Of a stretch of 64,000 nucleotides of DNA, positions 55,362 to 63,988 are shown piece after piece. The position numbers were made by a program, and so were the translations under genes. This stretch comes from Rhizobium sp. CF122 (lineage in GTDB: Bacteria; Pseudomonadota; Alphaproteobacteria; Rhizobiales; Rhizobiaceae), in the NCBI RefSeq assembly GCF_000282035.1, contig NZ_AKKA01000068.1:111979-175978 (forward strand), in the 5' to 3' direction. Below the pieces are notes generated by a model that was given only the letters and a program-made list of their open reading frames with translations, was not told where the DNA came from and did no database searches. Every line of letters begins with the position of its first letter. The first letter of the stretch is position 1.

Positions 55362-55754
55362 TCAGGTGCCGACGCCGATGTCGGCGAGACGCCCGAGGCA
55401 GGCCTCTTCGATGTTGTCGAGTTCGGTCAGAGTGTCGTCGATATCCTTGCGCTTCTGGCGCAGATCTTCGCGCTTCTCATCGACGCGCTTCATCAGGAGC
55501 TTGAGCTGGCCCAATTCGCCCGGCGGCTCCTTATAGACCTGAATGATCTCGCGGATTTCCGCGATGGTGAAGCCGATACGCCGGCCACGCAGGATTTCCT
55601 GGATTAGACGGCGATCCGCCGGACGGAACAGCCGCGTGCGTCCACGCCGCTCGGGATGGATCAATCCTTCGTCTTCGTAGAACCTGAGCGTACGCGTCGA
55701 TACTCCAAACTCGCGCGTCAATTCGGTTATGCTATAGTACTTGCTGACCGGCAT
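55362..55754 (-). CDS. MerR family transcriptional regulator (LiuR-like)
   Basis: 130 residues from the ATG at 55754, which has GGGGAG upstream. The MerR helix-turn-helix and wings are clear: YYSITELTREFGVSTRTLRFYEDEGLIHPERRGRTRLFRPADRRLIQEILRGRRIGF. A coiled-coil dimerisation helix follows (residues 85-125). Sequence resembles regulators of branched-chain amino-acid or fatty-acid catabolism in alphaproteobacteria (LiuR), though no such genes are beside it. It has no Cys metal site. A near-perfect palindrome upstream (55785-55808) is probably its own operator, indicating autoregulation. Confidence 0.88.
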   Translation of the reverse strand: MPVSKYYSITELTREFGVSTRTLRFYEDEGLIHPERRGRTRLFRPADRRLIQEILRGRRIGFTIAEIREIIQVYKEPPGELGQLKLLMKRVDEKREDLRQKRKDIDDTLTELDNIEEACLGRLADIGVGT

Positions 55755-55784
55755 GGGCTCCCCACCATTAAGGAAGGCAATAAT

Positions 55785-55808
55785 ATTGACTTTTACGTAA
55801 TAGTCAAT
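55785..55808. promoter_or_regulatory. Palindromic operator of the MerR-family gene
   Basis: 24-base inverted repeat with 12-base arms and one mismatch: ATTGACT at 55785-55791, central TTTACGTAAT, AGTCAAT at 55802-55808. It lies between the MerR gene start and the mgtE stop, about 31 bases upstream of the MerR ATG. Confidence 0.75.
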
Positions 55809-55830
55809 TTCTGCAGCGAAATCGAGCCGG

Positions 55831-57243
55831 CTAAATTCCGAACCACCATGTGGCGATACCAAGAAAGGCAAAGAAGCCCGTGCAATCGGTCACGGTCGTG
55901 ACAAAGACAGACGACGCGATGGCCGGGTCCGCGCCGATCTTATGCAGTAGCAACGGCAGCAAAATTCCGGCAAGTGCCGCCGCAAAGAGGTTGATGATCA
56001 TGGCCGCGCCGATCACGAAACCAAGCTGGTAATTGTGGAACCACGTTGCGGCAATCATGCCCATGATGACCGAGAAGAGCGCGCCGTTGGCGATGCCGAC
56101 CCCTGCCTCCCTGCGGATGATGCGCCCGGCGTTGTAGATGTCGATGTCGCCGGTTGCCAATGCGCGGACAGTGACCGTCATCGTCTGTGTCCCCGCATTG
56201 CCGCCCATGGACGCCACGATCGGCATCAGTACCGCGAGCGCGATCATCTTCTCGATCGATTCGTCAAACAACCCGATGACGCTTGCAGACAGCAAGGCCG
56301 TTCCAAGATTGATTACCAGCCAGAGAAAGCGCGAGCGCACGGTAGAGAGAACATTGTCTGAGAGCTCTTCGTCGCCAACACCGCCAAGGCGCTTGATGTC
56401 TTCGTCGGCCTCCTCGTGAATAACGTCGACCACATCATCGATCGTGAGCACACCAACCAGCCTGTCGTTCTCGTCGACGACGGCGGCAGAGAGAAGGTCG
56501 TACTGCTCGAAAAGCTGCGCGGCTTCTTCCTGGTCCATCTCCGCAGGGACCGGATGGTTCGTCTCCCGCATGATGGATTCGATCTTCGTCTGCCGCTTTG
56601 TGCGCAGGATCTTGTCCAGATCGACGGCACCCAGCAGTTTGAATGTCGGGTCGATGACGAAGATCTGCGAGAAGGAATATGGCAGGTCCTCCTCGTCGCG
56701 CATGTAGTCGATCGTTTGGCCGACTGTCCAAAACGGTGGCACCGCGACGAATTCCGTCTGCATACGGCGTCCCGCCGAGCTCTCGGGATAGTCGAGCGCG
56801 CGCCGCAGCCGCACGCGTTCTGTAAACGGAAGCTGCGCAAGGATCTCCTCGCGGTCCTCGGTGTCGAGATCCTCAAGGATGTAAACAGCGTCGTCGGAAT
56901 CGAGTTCGCCGATTGCCGCTGCAATCTGTTCATTCGGGAGCTGGTCGACTATCTCACGGCGAATCGTCTCGTCGACCTCGGTCAGCGCCGTCATGTCGAA
57001 TTCGTCGCCCAGGAGGCGAACGAGCGCGAGTCGCTGGTCTGGCTGCAGCGATTCGAGAAGGTCGCCTATTTCGGATTCGTGCAGGCGGGCAACGTGTTGG
57101 CGCAGGAAGATCGTATCGCGATCGGCGATCGCTGCGCCCACCAGTGCGAGGAAATCGCCTCTGACGTTGCCGCTTTCATCATAGATGTCGGCGTCGCCGC
57201 TGTCTGGCCGCGGGCGGACGAGCTCTTCTGCGTCGTTCGTCAT
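55831..57243 (-). CDS. mgtE: Magnesium transporter MgtE
   Basis: 470 residues. An N-terminal superhelical domain (about 40-150), a CBS pair (about 150-280, DLPYSFSQIFVIDPTFKLLG, then LVGVLTIDDVVDVIHEEADEDI) and a C-terminal five-helix membrane domain with PIVASMGGNAGTQTMTVTVRALATGDI form a complete MgtE. It takes up Mg2+ as a gated channel. The ATG at 57243 gives MTNDAEE. No magnesium-responsive leader is evident upstream. Confidence 0.95.
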   Translation of the reverse strand: MTNDAEELVRPRPDSGDADIYDESGNVRGDFLALVGAAIADRDTIFLRQHVARLHESEIGDLLESLQPDQRLALVRLLGDEFDMTALTEVDETIRREIVDQLPNEQIAAAIGELDSDDAVYILEDLDTEDREEILAQLPFTERVRLRRALDYPESSAGRRMQTEFVAVPPFWTVGQTIDYMRDEEDLPYSFSQIFVIDPTFKLLGAVDLDKILRTKRQTKIESIMRETNHPVPAEMDQEEAAQLFEQYDLLSAAVVDENDRLVGVLTIDDVVDVIHEEADEDIKRLGGVGDEELSDNVLSTVRSRFLWLVINLGTALLSASVIGLFDESIEKMIALAVLMPIVASMGGNAGTQTMTVTVRALATGDIDIYNAGRIIRREAGVGIANGALFSVIMGMIAATWFHNYQLGFVIGAAMIINLFAAALAGILLPLLLHKIGADPAIASSVFVTTVTDCTGFFAFLGIATWWFGI

Positions 57244-57411
57244 GATTTGCCGCCCTCGCATCTCGTTTGAAGTTCAACGACTAAGCGCCGAAACATGTAG
57301 CTTCGTGCTAGCTGAAAGCTCGAAGCCCGTCCAGCTGCAAAAGCCTCGCGTGGGTGACAATGCGCGTGCGCAGCGATAGTTTCCGCGTGTCTCAAATCAG
57401 GAACCTTGCCA

Positions 57412-57906
57412 GTGGCTGTCCGCCCCATATTGCGCTTCCCCGACGTCGGTCTCAGAACCGTTTGCGAGCCCGTTGAAGTCTTTGACGAGCGATTATACAA
57501 ACTCGCGGATGACCTGTTGGATACTATGCGGGCCGCTCCCGGTGTCGGTATCACCGCCGCACACATCGGCGTGCTCCTTCGGGTCGTCGTGATCGAGTTC
57601 AGCCGTGACGACGGGCCACGCTATTATGTCAATCCGGAGATTATGATTGCGTCCGACGAGACGATTCGCCATGTCGAAGGAAGCGTCTCTATGCCTGGCA
57701 TGACCGACGAGGTCGTGAGGCCCAAGGCAATCCGTGTGCGCTACCGTGATTTGACCGGGGCCGAGCATGAGGAAGACGCGCAGGACTTCCTCGCAGTCTG
57801 CATCCAGCACGAGATCGATCAACTCGACGGTGTCTTTTGGACACAGCGCCTTTCCAGGCTCAAGCGGGAGCGACTGGTCAAACGGTGGGACAAGTTGCGC
57901 AACTAA
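57412..57906 (+). CDS. Peptide deformylase-like protein lacking the metal-site ligands
   Basis: 164 residues from a GTG at 57412, which has AGGA nine bases upstream (TTG at 57406 is an alternative). Overall it is a clear PDF homologue (RPILRFPDVGLRT, AAPGVGITAAHIG, YYVNPEI, IQHEIDQLDGVFW). All three signature motifs are altered: motif 1 has His51 instead of Gln, motif 2 reads EGSVS with Ser91 in place of the metal-binding Cys, and motif 3 reads HEIDQ with Gln137 in place of the second His ligand. It should not bind metal as an active deformylase does. A non-canonical role is likely. Confidence 0.88.
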   Translation: MAVRPILRFPDVGLRTVCEPVEVFDERLYKLADDLLDTMRAAPGVGITAAHIGVLLRVVVIEFSRDDGPRYYVNPEIMIASDETIRHVEGSVSMPGMTDEVVRPKAIRVRYRDLTGAEHEEDAQDFLAVCIQHEIDQLDGVFWTQRLSRLKRERLVKRWDKLRN

Positions 57907-58179
57907 CAGCGGCATGAAGCCTTCTGGAGCATCCCGGTTTAAGCTCATAATGTCTCGTCTTTTGATTGCGCAAATACCGACGCCACCCGCCCTGGAATAG
58001 GAAACAATGTTCCATCACAAAACTGTAAAATCCGGTCGCGTATCTGTGATTTCATTTGATAAAACGCCGGCAGTTGTGTGATTTTTTGCCCGCATTCTTG
58101 CCGCAATTCGAGCGCGAACTCACTCTTGCCGAGGGTTTGGTATCGTTGTCATTGCAACGACGAATTGAGGAGATTTTCC

Positions 58180-58548
58180 ATGCGCTTCAGATTTGCTGCC
58201 GCCGCTTCCATTCTCGCCCTCGGCCTGGCAAGTGCCGCCTTCGCCCAACCGCAGTACTCAAACGACTACAATAACGATAGTGACGGGTTTGCGCCGGTCC
58301 AGATGGTGCCGAAAAAGCCGGTCCACTATGTCAATCGCGAGGTGCCGGAATACTCTTCCGACTACACGAATGACAGTGATGGATTCGCCCCGAGCCGGAT
58401 GTCGTCGCCCGTCGACAGGACGACAACGGCCAGCATCAAGCCGCTGCCCGACTGCGATTACATGAAGACGAACTCCAAGGTGCATACGGCCGGCGGGGAT
58501 AGCGGAGCGTCACATTCCGACGCCTGCCGCGACATCGGTGACAAATAG
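58180..58548 (+). CDS. Small secreted protein with two NDSDG repeats
   Basis: 122 residues. GAGGAG precedes the ATG at 58180. A signal peptide (1-22, cleavage after AFA) exports it. The mature part has two near-identical units: PQYSNDYNNDSDGFAPVQM (24-42) and PEYSSDYTNDSDGFAPSRM (56-74), each with an NxDxDG-like acidic turn reminiscent of calcium loops. The C-terminal third has two Cys (PDCDYM, DACRDI). Function unknown. It converges with lipB. Confidence 0.8.
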   Translation: MRFRFAAAASILALGLASAAFAQPQYSNDYNNDSDGFAPVQMVPKKPVHYVNREVPEYSSDYTNDSDGFAPSRMSSPVDRTTTASIKPLPDCDYMKTNSKVHTAGGDSGASHSDACRDIGDK

Positions 58549-58557
58549 CAATCTAAC

Positions 58558-58583
58558 TACAAAGGGCCGGTCACCCGACCCTT
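58558..58583. terminator. Hairpin between convergent repeat-protein gene and lipB
   Basis: CAAAGGG pairs with CCCTTTG around a 12-base loop that can pair further. It overlaps the lipB 3' end. U-tracts are poor on both sides. Confidence 0.5.
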
Positions 58584-59326
58584 TGTGCTCTCCTCGCGAG
58601 GGCTTTTGCGTCACATCTATCGTTGATCGTATCGCCGAAGACCGATTCGAACGCCTGCCGAAGCTGGATGTCGACATCAGCCATCATGACCGGCAGGCCG
58701 AGATCGACGAGGCTTGTAACGCCATAGGCCGAAATTCCACATGGAACGATTCCGCTGAAGTGGTCGAGATCGGGTTCGACGTTCAGCGACAGACCGTGAA
58801 ATGTTACCCACTTCCGCAGCCGGATGCCCAGCGCCGCGATCTTGTCTTCAGCCATCGTGCCATCGGGCAGAGCCGCTTTGTCCGGCCTGCGCACCCAGAC
58901 GCCAACACGGTCCTCGCGCCGCTCGCCGCGGACGTTCATCGATCCCAGCGTACGAATGACCACCTCCTCAAGCGCGGCGACGAAGGCGCGCACGTCCTGG
59001 CGCCTGCGCTTCAAGTCCAGCATGACGTAAGCAACACGCTGGCCAGGCCCGTGATAGGTATATTCGCCGCCGCGTCCCGTGGCGAAGACGGGGAACCGAT
59101 CGGGCTGCACAAGGTCTTTGGCATCCGCGCTGGTTCCCGCCGTATAGAGAGGCGGATGTTCCACGAGCCAGACGAGCTCGTCGCCGCCGTCTGCAATTGC
59201 CGCGACCTCGCGTTCCATGTTTTCCACAGCCTCCGCATAGGGCGTGAGGCCGTCGGCGATCCGCCATCGGATCGGCCGCGAGCCTTCATGGGGCAACATG
59301 GAGAATTCAAGATCGGTGCGTAGCAT
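58571..59326 (-). CDS. lipB: Octanoyltransferase (lipoate biosynthesis)
   Basis: 251 residues from the ATG at 59326, with AAGGA upstream; an ATG six bases earlier is an alternative. It moves octanoate from acyl-carrier protein to lipoyl domains. The LipB signature [21 protein letters not shown], the catalytic Lys in [21 protein letters not shown] and Cys in [14 protein letters not shown] are present. It converges on the repeat-protein gene. Located next to tRNA-Leu. Confidence 0.95.
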   Translation of the reverse strand: MLRTDLEFSMLPHEGSRPIRWRIADGLTPYAEAVENMEREVAAIADGGDELVWLVEHPPLYTAGTSADAKDLVQPDRFPVFATGRGGEYTYHGPGQRVAYVMLDLKRRRQDVRAFVAALEEVVIRTLGSMNVRGERREDRVGVWVRRPDKAALPDGTMAEDKIAALGIRLRKWVTFHGLSLNVEPDLDHFSGIVPCGISAYGVTSLVDLGLPVMMADVDIQLRQAFESVFGDTINDRCDAKALARRAQRVG

Positions 59327-59503
59327 GGCCATTCCTTGTCGCTTCTGCTCGAGAGGCAGCATTGCGAAGGTTATATGGCCCCGTTTTAGAGGCGATTCAA
59401 ATGCTGTGATTTGTTTTGAAAAAATCTGTCATATCGCCCTTGTGTACCCCAAACGCTTTTGCTACATGCTGCCCCGCCGGCACAAATCGGCACCTACCAC
59501 GAT

Positions 59504-59588
59504 GCGGTCGTGGCGGAATTGGTAGACGCGCAGCGTTGAGGTCGCTGTGGGGCAACCCGTGGAAGTTCGAGTCTTCTCGACCGCACCA
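59504..59588 (+). tRNA. tRNA-Leu (anticodon GAG)
   Basis: 85 bases including the CCA end. The acceptor stem GCGGTCG pairs with CGACCGC, the anticodon stem CAGCG/CGCTG closes loop TTGAGGT with anticodon GAG, and a long variable arm (TGGGGCAACCCGT) marks a class II tRNA. The T-arm is GTTCGAGTC. The CCA is encoded. Confidence 0.96.
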
Positions 59589-59606
59589 ACCATCCCTGCG
59601 ATGGTT
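59588..59606 (+). terminator. Short hairpin after tRNA-Leu
   Basis: AACCATC/GATGGTT stem of seven pairs with a CCTGC loop directly at the tRNA 3' end, followed by a pyrimidine-rich tract. It probably ends the tRNA transcript. Confidence 0.5.
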
Positions 59607-60062
59607 ATCAAGAGCTCTTCTCTTCATTTTCGACAGGAGATAATCCCGAGCGCGCTATTGACGCGACTTGTGGAAGAGCCCTCCCCCAAACGCGAAGCTG
59701 GCATTCGCTTCCCCCGATTCGGTCGAGGCTCGATTCATGACTGCCGAGTGTTCGAGCCGGCGCTGGTGAGCGCGATGTCCCTGACGACCTTATCGTTGAC
59801 CACTTGATGCTTTCGCCGATGTTGGCGCCACTCCGTTTCGCAGGCCTTAACAGCGAATCAATGAACACTTATCGTCGCTGCCCCTAAAGCGCGCGGAAGG
59901 CTATTTTCGTCCTCGTTGATCCGGTCACTTGGAAATCCCGGGCAGACCAGCGCAACGTTCGCATCCGCAAATTGCTGCTCCTGGCTGCAGGGCTTCTTCC
60001 GCCCCTTCACCCGAACCGTGACTTTCTGTATAGCCTCTTGGACCTGGTATAGAATCTCATCG
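59589..60062. other. Gene-free interval after tRNA-Leu
   Basis: About 470 bases between the tRNA and the DMT exporter gene. The frames here lack ribosome sites and look random. tRNA 3' ends are common integration sites, so this could be a scar of a lost element, but I found no repeat of the tRNA end or recombinase remnant in it. Confidence 0.45.
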
Positions 60063-60989
60063 ATGCGCAATCCTCCCGAACACCAAAATCCTCTCCAGGG
60101 AATGGCCCTCATGGCGGGCGCCATGCTCGTGCTGCCGGCGATGGATGCAATCGCGAAATACATGGCGACCTTCGAGGCCATGTCGCCGGGACAGGTGACA
60201 TTCTACCGCTTCTTCTTCCAGCTCGTCTGCACGCTGCCGTTTCTGTTCGTGATCTTCGGCCGCAAGGCACTCCACGCCAAACGCCCCTGGATGAATCTGT
60301 TGCGCGGGATCCTCCACGGGGCGGCGAGCCTGCTCTTCTTCGTTGCCGTGAAATACATGCCGCTCGCAGACGTGTTTGCGATCTATTTCGTCGAACCCCT
60401 CATGCTCACCGCGTTGTCGGCGATCTTCCTCGGCGACAAGGTCGGCTGGCGCCGATGGATGGCGATTGTCGTCGGGTTCGGTGGCGCAATGATAGTCATC
60501 CAGCCGAGCTACGAGATCTTTGGTCTGAAGGCGCTCTTGCCCGTTTTTTGCGCCTTCCTGTACTCGCTCTATCTCTTTTTGAACCGGGCGATCGGCGATG
60601 CCGATTCACCGCTGACGATGCAAACGATGGCGGGTATTGGAGGTACTGCCTTCATGGCGGCGGCATTGATCGTGGGCAATGGGTTTGGCGTCGGTGATTT
60701 CCACCCCTCCTTACCTTCCTCTGCGTTGGCGCTCGCTCTGCTGCTGATTCTTGGGACGATTTCGGGCTATGCCCACATGGTCATCGTACGCGCCTTCCGG
60801 CTGGCACCGTTGTCGCTGCTGGCACCGTTCCAGTATTTCGAGATCATTTCCGCAACTGTGCTCGGCTACGCGCTCTTCGGCGATTTCCCGAACGTCTCCA
60901 AATGGATCGGTATCCTGATTATCGTCGCTTCCGGCCTCTTCATCATCTGGCGGGAGCGCGTGCAGACGCGATCGTTAAAAACGTCGTGA
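60063..60989 (+). CDS. DMT superfamily (EamA) transporter
   Basis: 308 residues from the ATG at 60063, with ten membrane helices in two EamA repeats; the first repeat starts MALMAGAMLVLPAMDAIAKYMATF and ends FLGDKVGWRRWMAIVVGFGGAMIVIQPS, the second ends FGDFPNVSKWIGILIIVASGLFIIW. This group includes exporters of amino acids or S-adenosylmethionine carriers. Substrate unknown. No partner gene is adjacent. Confidence 0.92.
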   Translation: MRNPPEHQNPLQGMALMAGAMLVLPAMDAIAKYMATFEAMSPGQVTFYRFFFQLVCTLPFLFVIFGRKALHAKRPWMNLLRGILHGAASLLFFVAVKYMPLADVFAIYFVEPLMLTALSAIFLGDKVGWRRWMAIVVGFGGAMIVIQPSYEIFGLKALLPVFCAFLYSLYLFLNRAIGDADSPLTMQTMAGIGGTAFMAAALIVGNGFGVGDFHPSLPSSALALALLLILGTISGYAHMVIVRAFRLAPLSLLAPFQYFEIISATVLGYALFGDFPNVSKWIGILIIVASGLFIIWRERVQTRSLKTS

Positions 60990-61086
60990 CCGGTTGAGTG
61001 CGCCGTTAACACTGCTTCTTGAGGGAACATAAATTCGCTCGCGCTAGAACGACCTTCGGCCTCATGATGAGGTCTGGAGACAAAAG

Positions 61087-61794
61087 ATGAGCGAATTCCG
61101 TCTCGCTTTTCCGGCATGTGTGATCGCCGGAAAGCATCGGCTGACGGCCGAAGATATCAGTCTGCTGCGCAAGCACACCTTCCCGGAAGGCATCCGGACC
61201 GCGGACGACGTGGTCGCCATGCTGGCGCTGAACAATTCCTGCCCCGAAAAATGCCCGGAATGGAGCTCCTTCTTTGTGGAGCAGCTCGCCGGTTTCATCG
61301 TCAACTACACCTATCCTCAAGGGTCACTTGACGAGATAAACGTGGCCTGGCTCATGCGTATGGTCGCGACCGACGGCGTGGTCAACTCGGCGCTAGAGCT
61401 CGAATTGGTTCTGCACGCAATGGAGATCTCGGCGAACGTGCCGGATGAACTGCGCGCCTTCGCACTCGACCAGCTGCGTCTTGCGCTGACAGAAAACGTC
61501 GGCGGCTACAGGCTGTGTCGCGCAGTGGATCGAAAGGGCATCACGCGCCAGGATATCGATTACGTCATGCGGGTTCTGCGCGGCGTTGGCGATGCCGGCG
61601 TTATCAACGCACCGCCCCTCACCTGGAGCGTTATGATGCGGATCGCGGAGGAAACGCTGCCAGCCGCAAATCATCCACGTTGGGCCGCTATTCTCTCAGC
61701 GCTTCAGCTCGTCGACTATGCCGAGGCCCCACGTCGCAGCCGGTGGCTCAGGATCGTGGATGACAGCTTCGGCAGCGAAACCGCGGTCGCCTGA
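61087..61794 (+). CDS. Conserved hypothetical protein
   Basis: 235 residues, soluble and largely helical. Segments include FPEGIRTADDVVAMLALNNSCPEKCPEWSSFFVEQLAGFIVNYTYPQGSLDE, in which Cys-Pro-x-Lys-Cys-Pro stands out, and WLMRMVATDGVVNSALELELVLHAM. The latter resembles helical TerB-like folds, but I would not assign it. It has an AAAAG site and begins 98 bases after the DMT gene. A strong 10-bp inverted repeat follows it. Function unknown. Confidence 0.8.
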   Translation: MSEFRLAFPACVIAGKHRLTAEDISLLRKHTFPEGIRTADDVVAMLALNNSCPEKCPEWSSFFVEQLAGFIVNYTYPQGSLDEINVAWLMRMVATDGVVNSALELELVLHAMEISANVPDELRAFALDQLRLALTENVGGYRLCRAVDRKGITRQDIDYVMRVLRGVGDAGVINAPPLTWSVMMRIAEETLPAANHPRWAAILSALQLVDYAEAPRRSRWLRIVDDSFGSETAVA

Positions 61795-61822
61795 CACCTC
61801 CCGATATTCTTTCGGCTGATTG

Positions 61823-61859
61823 TGCGTTCCGGTGTTTATGCGTAAAACTCCGGAACGCA
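61823..61859 (+). terminator. Ten-base inverted repeat hairpin before the carboxylase gene
   Basis: Perfect TGCGTTCCGG/CCGGAACGCA stem with a 17-base loop whose ends can also pair (GTTTA/TAAAC). TGTTTTGGG follows. It probably ends the hypothetical gene's transcript, but lies only 20 bases before the carboxylase ATG at 61879 and could act as a leader hairpin or a palindromic operator. Confidence 0.55.
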
Positions 61860-61878
61860 TGTTTTGGGTGGAGTCTCC

Positions 61879-63888
61879 ATGTTCAAGAAAATCCTGATCG
61901 CGAATCGCGGCGAGATCGCTTGCCGCGTTATCAAGACCGCGCGCCGTATGGGAATTGTGACGGTAGCGGTCTATTCAGATGCGGATCGGGATGCACTCCA
62001 CGTGGAAATGGCTGATGAGGCTGTTCATATCGGACCTGCGGCAGCCGCCGAAAGCTATCTCGTCGCGGATAAGATCATCGCAGCCTGCAAGCAGACCGGC
62101 GCCGGAGCGGTCCATCCCGGCTACGGCTTTCTCTCCGAGCGAGCGTCGTTTTGCGAGGCACTGGAGAAAGAAGGCATTGTCTTCATCGGTCCGAAGCCGA
62201 AGGCCATTATGGCGATGGGCGACAAGATCGAATCGAAGAAGTTTGCCAACGCCGCCATGGTCTCCACCGTCCCCGGTTATCTCGGCGTCATCGAGGATGC
62301 GTCTCACGCAGAAAGGATCGCCGCCGAGATCGGCTATCCCGTTATGATCAAGGCGTCTGCCGGCGGCGGCGGTAAGGGTATGCGCATTGCGTGGAACGAA
62401 GCAGAAGTGCGCGACGGTTTCGACCGGGCACGTTCGGAGGCAAAGAGTTCCTTTGGTGACGACCGTGTCTTCATCGAAAAATACGTTGTCGAGCCCCGCC
62501 ACATCGAGATTCAGGTGCTTGCCGACGCGCACGGCAACGTCGTCTATCTCGGCGAACGCGAATGCTCGATCCAACGCCGCAATCAGAAGGTTGTCGAAGA
62601 AGCCCCCTCACCTTTCCTCGATGCCAACACCCGCGCGGCGATGGGTGAGCAATCGGTCGCGCTTGCCCGAGCTGTGGAATATCAAAGCGCCGGCACGGTC
62701 GAATTCATCGTCGATCGTGACCGCAATTTCTATTTTCTGGAAATGAACACGCGCCTGCAGGTCGAGCATCCGGTTACTGAACTGGTCACGGGTATCGACC
62801 TCGTGGAGCAAATGATCCGCGTTGCGGCCGGCGAGAAGATACCGTTCGTGCAAGGTGACATAAAGCTGAACGGCTGGGCGATTGAGAGCCGGTTGTATGC
62901 CGAGGATCCCTATCGCAATTTCCTGCCTTCAATCGGTCGTCTGACGCGATATCGGCCGCCTGCGGAAGGCAAATCCGAAAGCGCCGTCGTGCGCAACGAC
63001 ACCGGCGTTTTCGAAGGCGCCGAGATTTCGATGTACTACGATCCGATGATTGCGAAGCTCTGCACCTGGGCACCGACGCGCCTGGAGGCGATCGAAGCGA
63101 TGGGCGAGGCGCTCGACGGTTTCGTTGTCGATGGAATTGAACACAACGTCCCCTTCCTTGCCGCGCTGATGAAACACCCCCGCTGGCGCGAGGGACGTCT
63201 ATCGACCGGTTTCATCGCCGAGGAGTACCCGGATGGTTTTGCGCCGATGGTGCCCAATACAGTCCAGCAAGCGATTCTCGCGGCCGTCGCCCTTTCGGCG
63301 TCTCTCATCGAGGCCAACCGTCGAGAGCGCTTCGCCGACCGCTTGCGCACTCCCGGCGGTGCGACACGTGATGATTGGACCGTCAGGCTCGGTGACAGCT
63401 ACGTCGATGCGCGTTTGGTTGACAGGCTAGTGACGATCCCGTTCGATATGGACATCGAGATCGGCGGCAAGATTTCCAACGTTGTCACCGATTGGAGACC
63501 TGGCGACGCCGTTTGGCGCGGCAAGGTCGCGGGCCAAAACGTGATTGCGCAAATCCGCCCGGTTCTCAACGGTCTCCGGCTGGACTGGCAGGGAATATCC
63601 CTGAAGGCCAAGGTGCTGACGCCGCGCCATGCCGCGCTAGAGAAGCTGATGCCGGTCAAGCTTCCGCCCGATACATCGAAGCTGTTGCTCTGCCCTATGC
63701 CTGGTCTCGTCGTTTCGATTGCAGTGGTCGAGGGCCAGGAAGTCAAAGCTGGTGAAACGCTTGCCGTGGTCGAAGCTATGAAAATGGAGAACGTGCTGCG
63801 CGCCGAACGCGATCTTGTCGTCAGCAAAATCAACGCCAAGCCCGGAGAGAGCCTTGCCGTCGACGCCGTGATTCTCGAGTTCGCCTGA
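61879..63888 (+). CDS. pccA: Acetyl/propionyl-CoA carboxylase alpha subunit (biotin carboxylase plus BCCP)
   Basis: 669 residues from the ATG at 61879. Biotin carboxylase domain 1-450 (MFKKILIANRGEIACRVIKTARRMG, ATP-grasp KASAGGGGKGMRIA, FLEMNTRLQVEHPVTE), a BT-linker region, and a C-terminal biotinyl domain with biotin attached to Lys in EAMKMENVL. It carboxylates biotin for a CoA-carboxylase, most often propionyl-CoA. The beta subunit is not adjacent. Gene-name choice between pccA and other acyl-CoA carboxylases rests on overall similarity only. Confidence 0.9.
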   Translation: MFKKILIANRGEIACRVIKTARRMGIVTVAVYSDADRDALHVEMADEAVHIGPAAAAESYLVADKIIAACKQTGAGAVHPGYGFLSERASFCEALEKEGIVFIGPKPKAIMAMGDKIESKKFANAAMVSTVPGYLGVIEDASHAERIAAEIGYPVMIKASAGGGGKGMRIAWNEAEVRDGFDRARSEAKSSFGDDRVFIEKYVVEPRHIEIQVLADAHGNVVYLGERECSIQRRNQKVVEEAPSPFLDANTRAAMGEQSVALARAVEYQSAGTVEFIVDRDRNFYFLEMNTRLQVEHPVTELVTGIDLVEQMIRVAAGEKIPFVQGDIKLNGWAIESRLYAEDPYRNFLPSIGRLTRYRPPAEGKSESAVVRNDTGVFEGAEISMYYDPMIAKLCTWAPTRLEAIEAMGEALDGFVVDGIEHNVPFLAALMKHPRWREGRLSTGFIAEEYPDGFAPMVPNTVQQAILAAVALSASLIEANRRERFADRLRTPGGATRDDWTVRLGDSYVDARLVDRLVTIPFDMDIEIGGKISNVVTDWRPGDAVWRGKVAGQNVIAQIRPVLNGLRLDWQGISLKAKVLTPRHAALEKLMPVKLPPDTSKLLLCPMPGLVVSIAVVEGQEVKAGETLAVVEAMKMENVLRAERDLVVSKINAKPGESLAVDAVILEFA

Positions 63889-63957
63889 CGACCGCCGACG
63901 CTTCTTGGCGTCCAGCCGGTTAGGTTTTGTTAACGGCTGACTGCCTATCGTGACCCG

Positions 63958-63974
63958 CCCGGCAGGATGCCGGG
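63958..63974. other. Small hairpin near the right edge
   Basis: CCCGGCA/TGCCGGG stem of seven pairs with a GGA loop, 14 bases before the ATG at 63989. It may cover part of the following ribosome site (GGTGGAGG). Confidence 0.4.
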
Positions 63975-63988
63975 TGGAGGTAGATCCT

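Noticed and set aside
57412..57906. Calling this gene def (active peptide deformylase)
   Set aside because: The Cys and one His metal ligand are replaced, so I use deformylase-like without a symbol.
59608..59868. Minus-strand 86-codon frame after tRNA-Leu
   Set aside because: Considered as a recombinase remnant, but no catalytic motif is visible.
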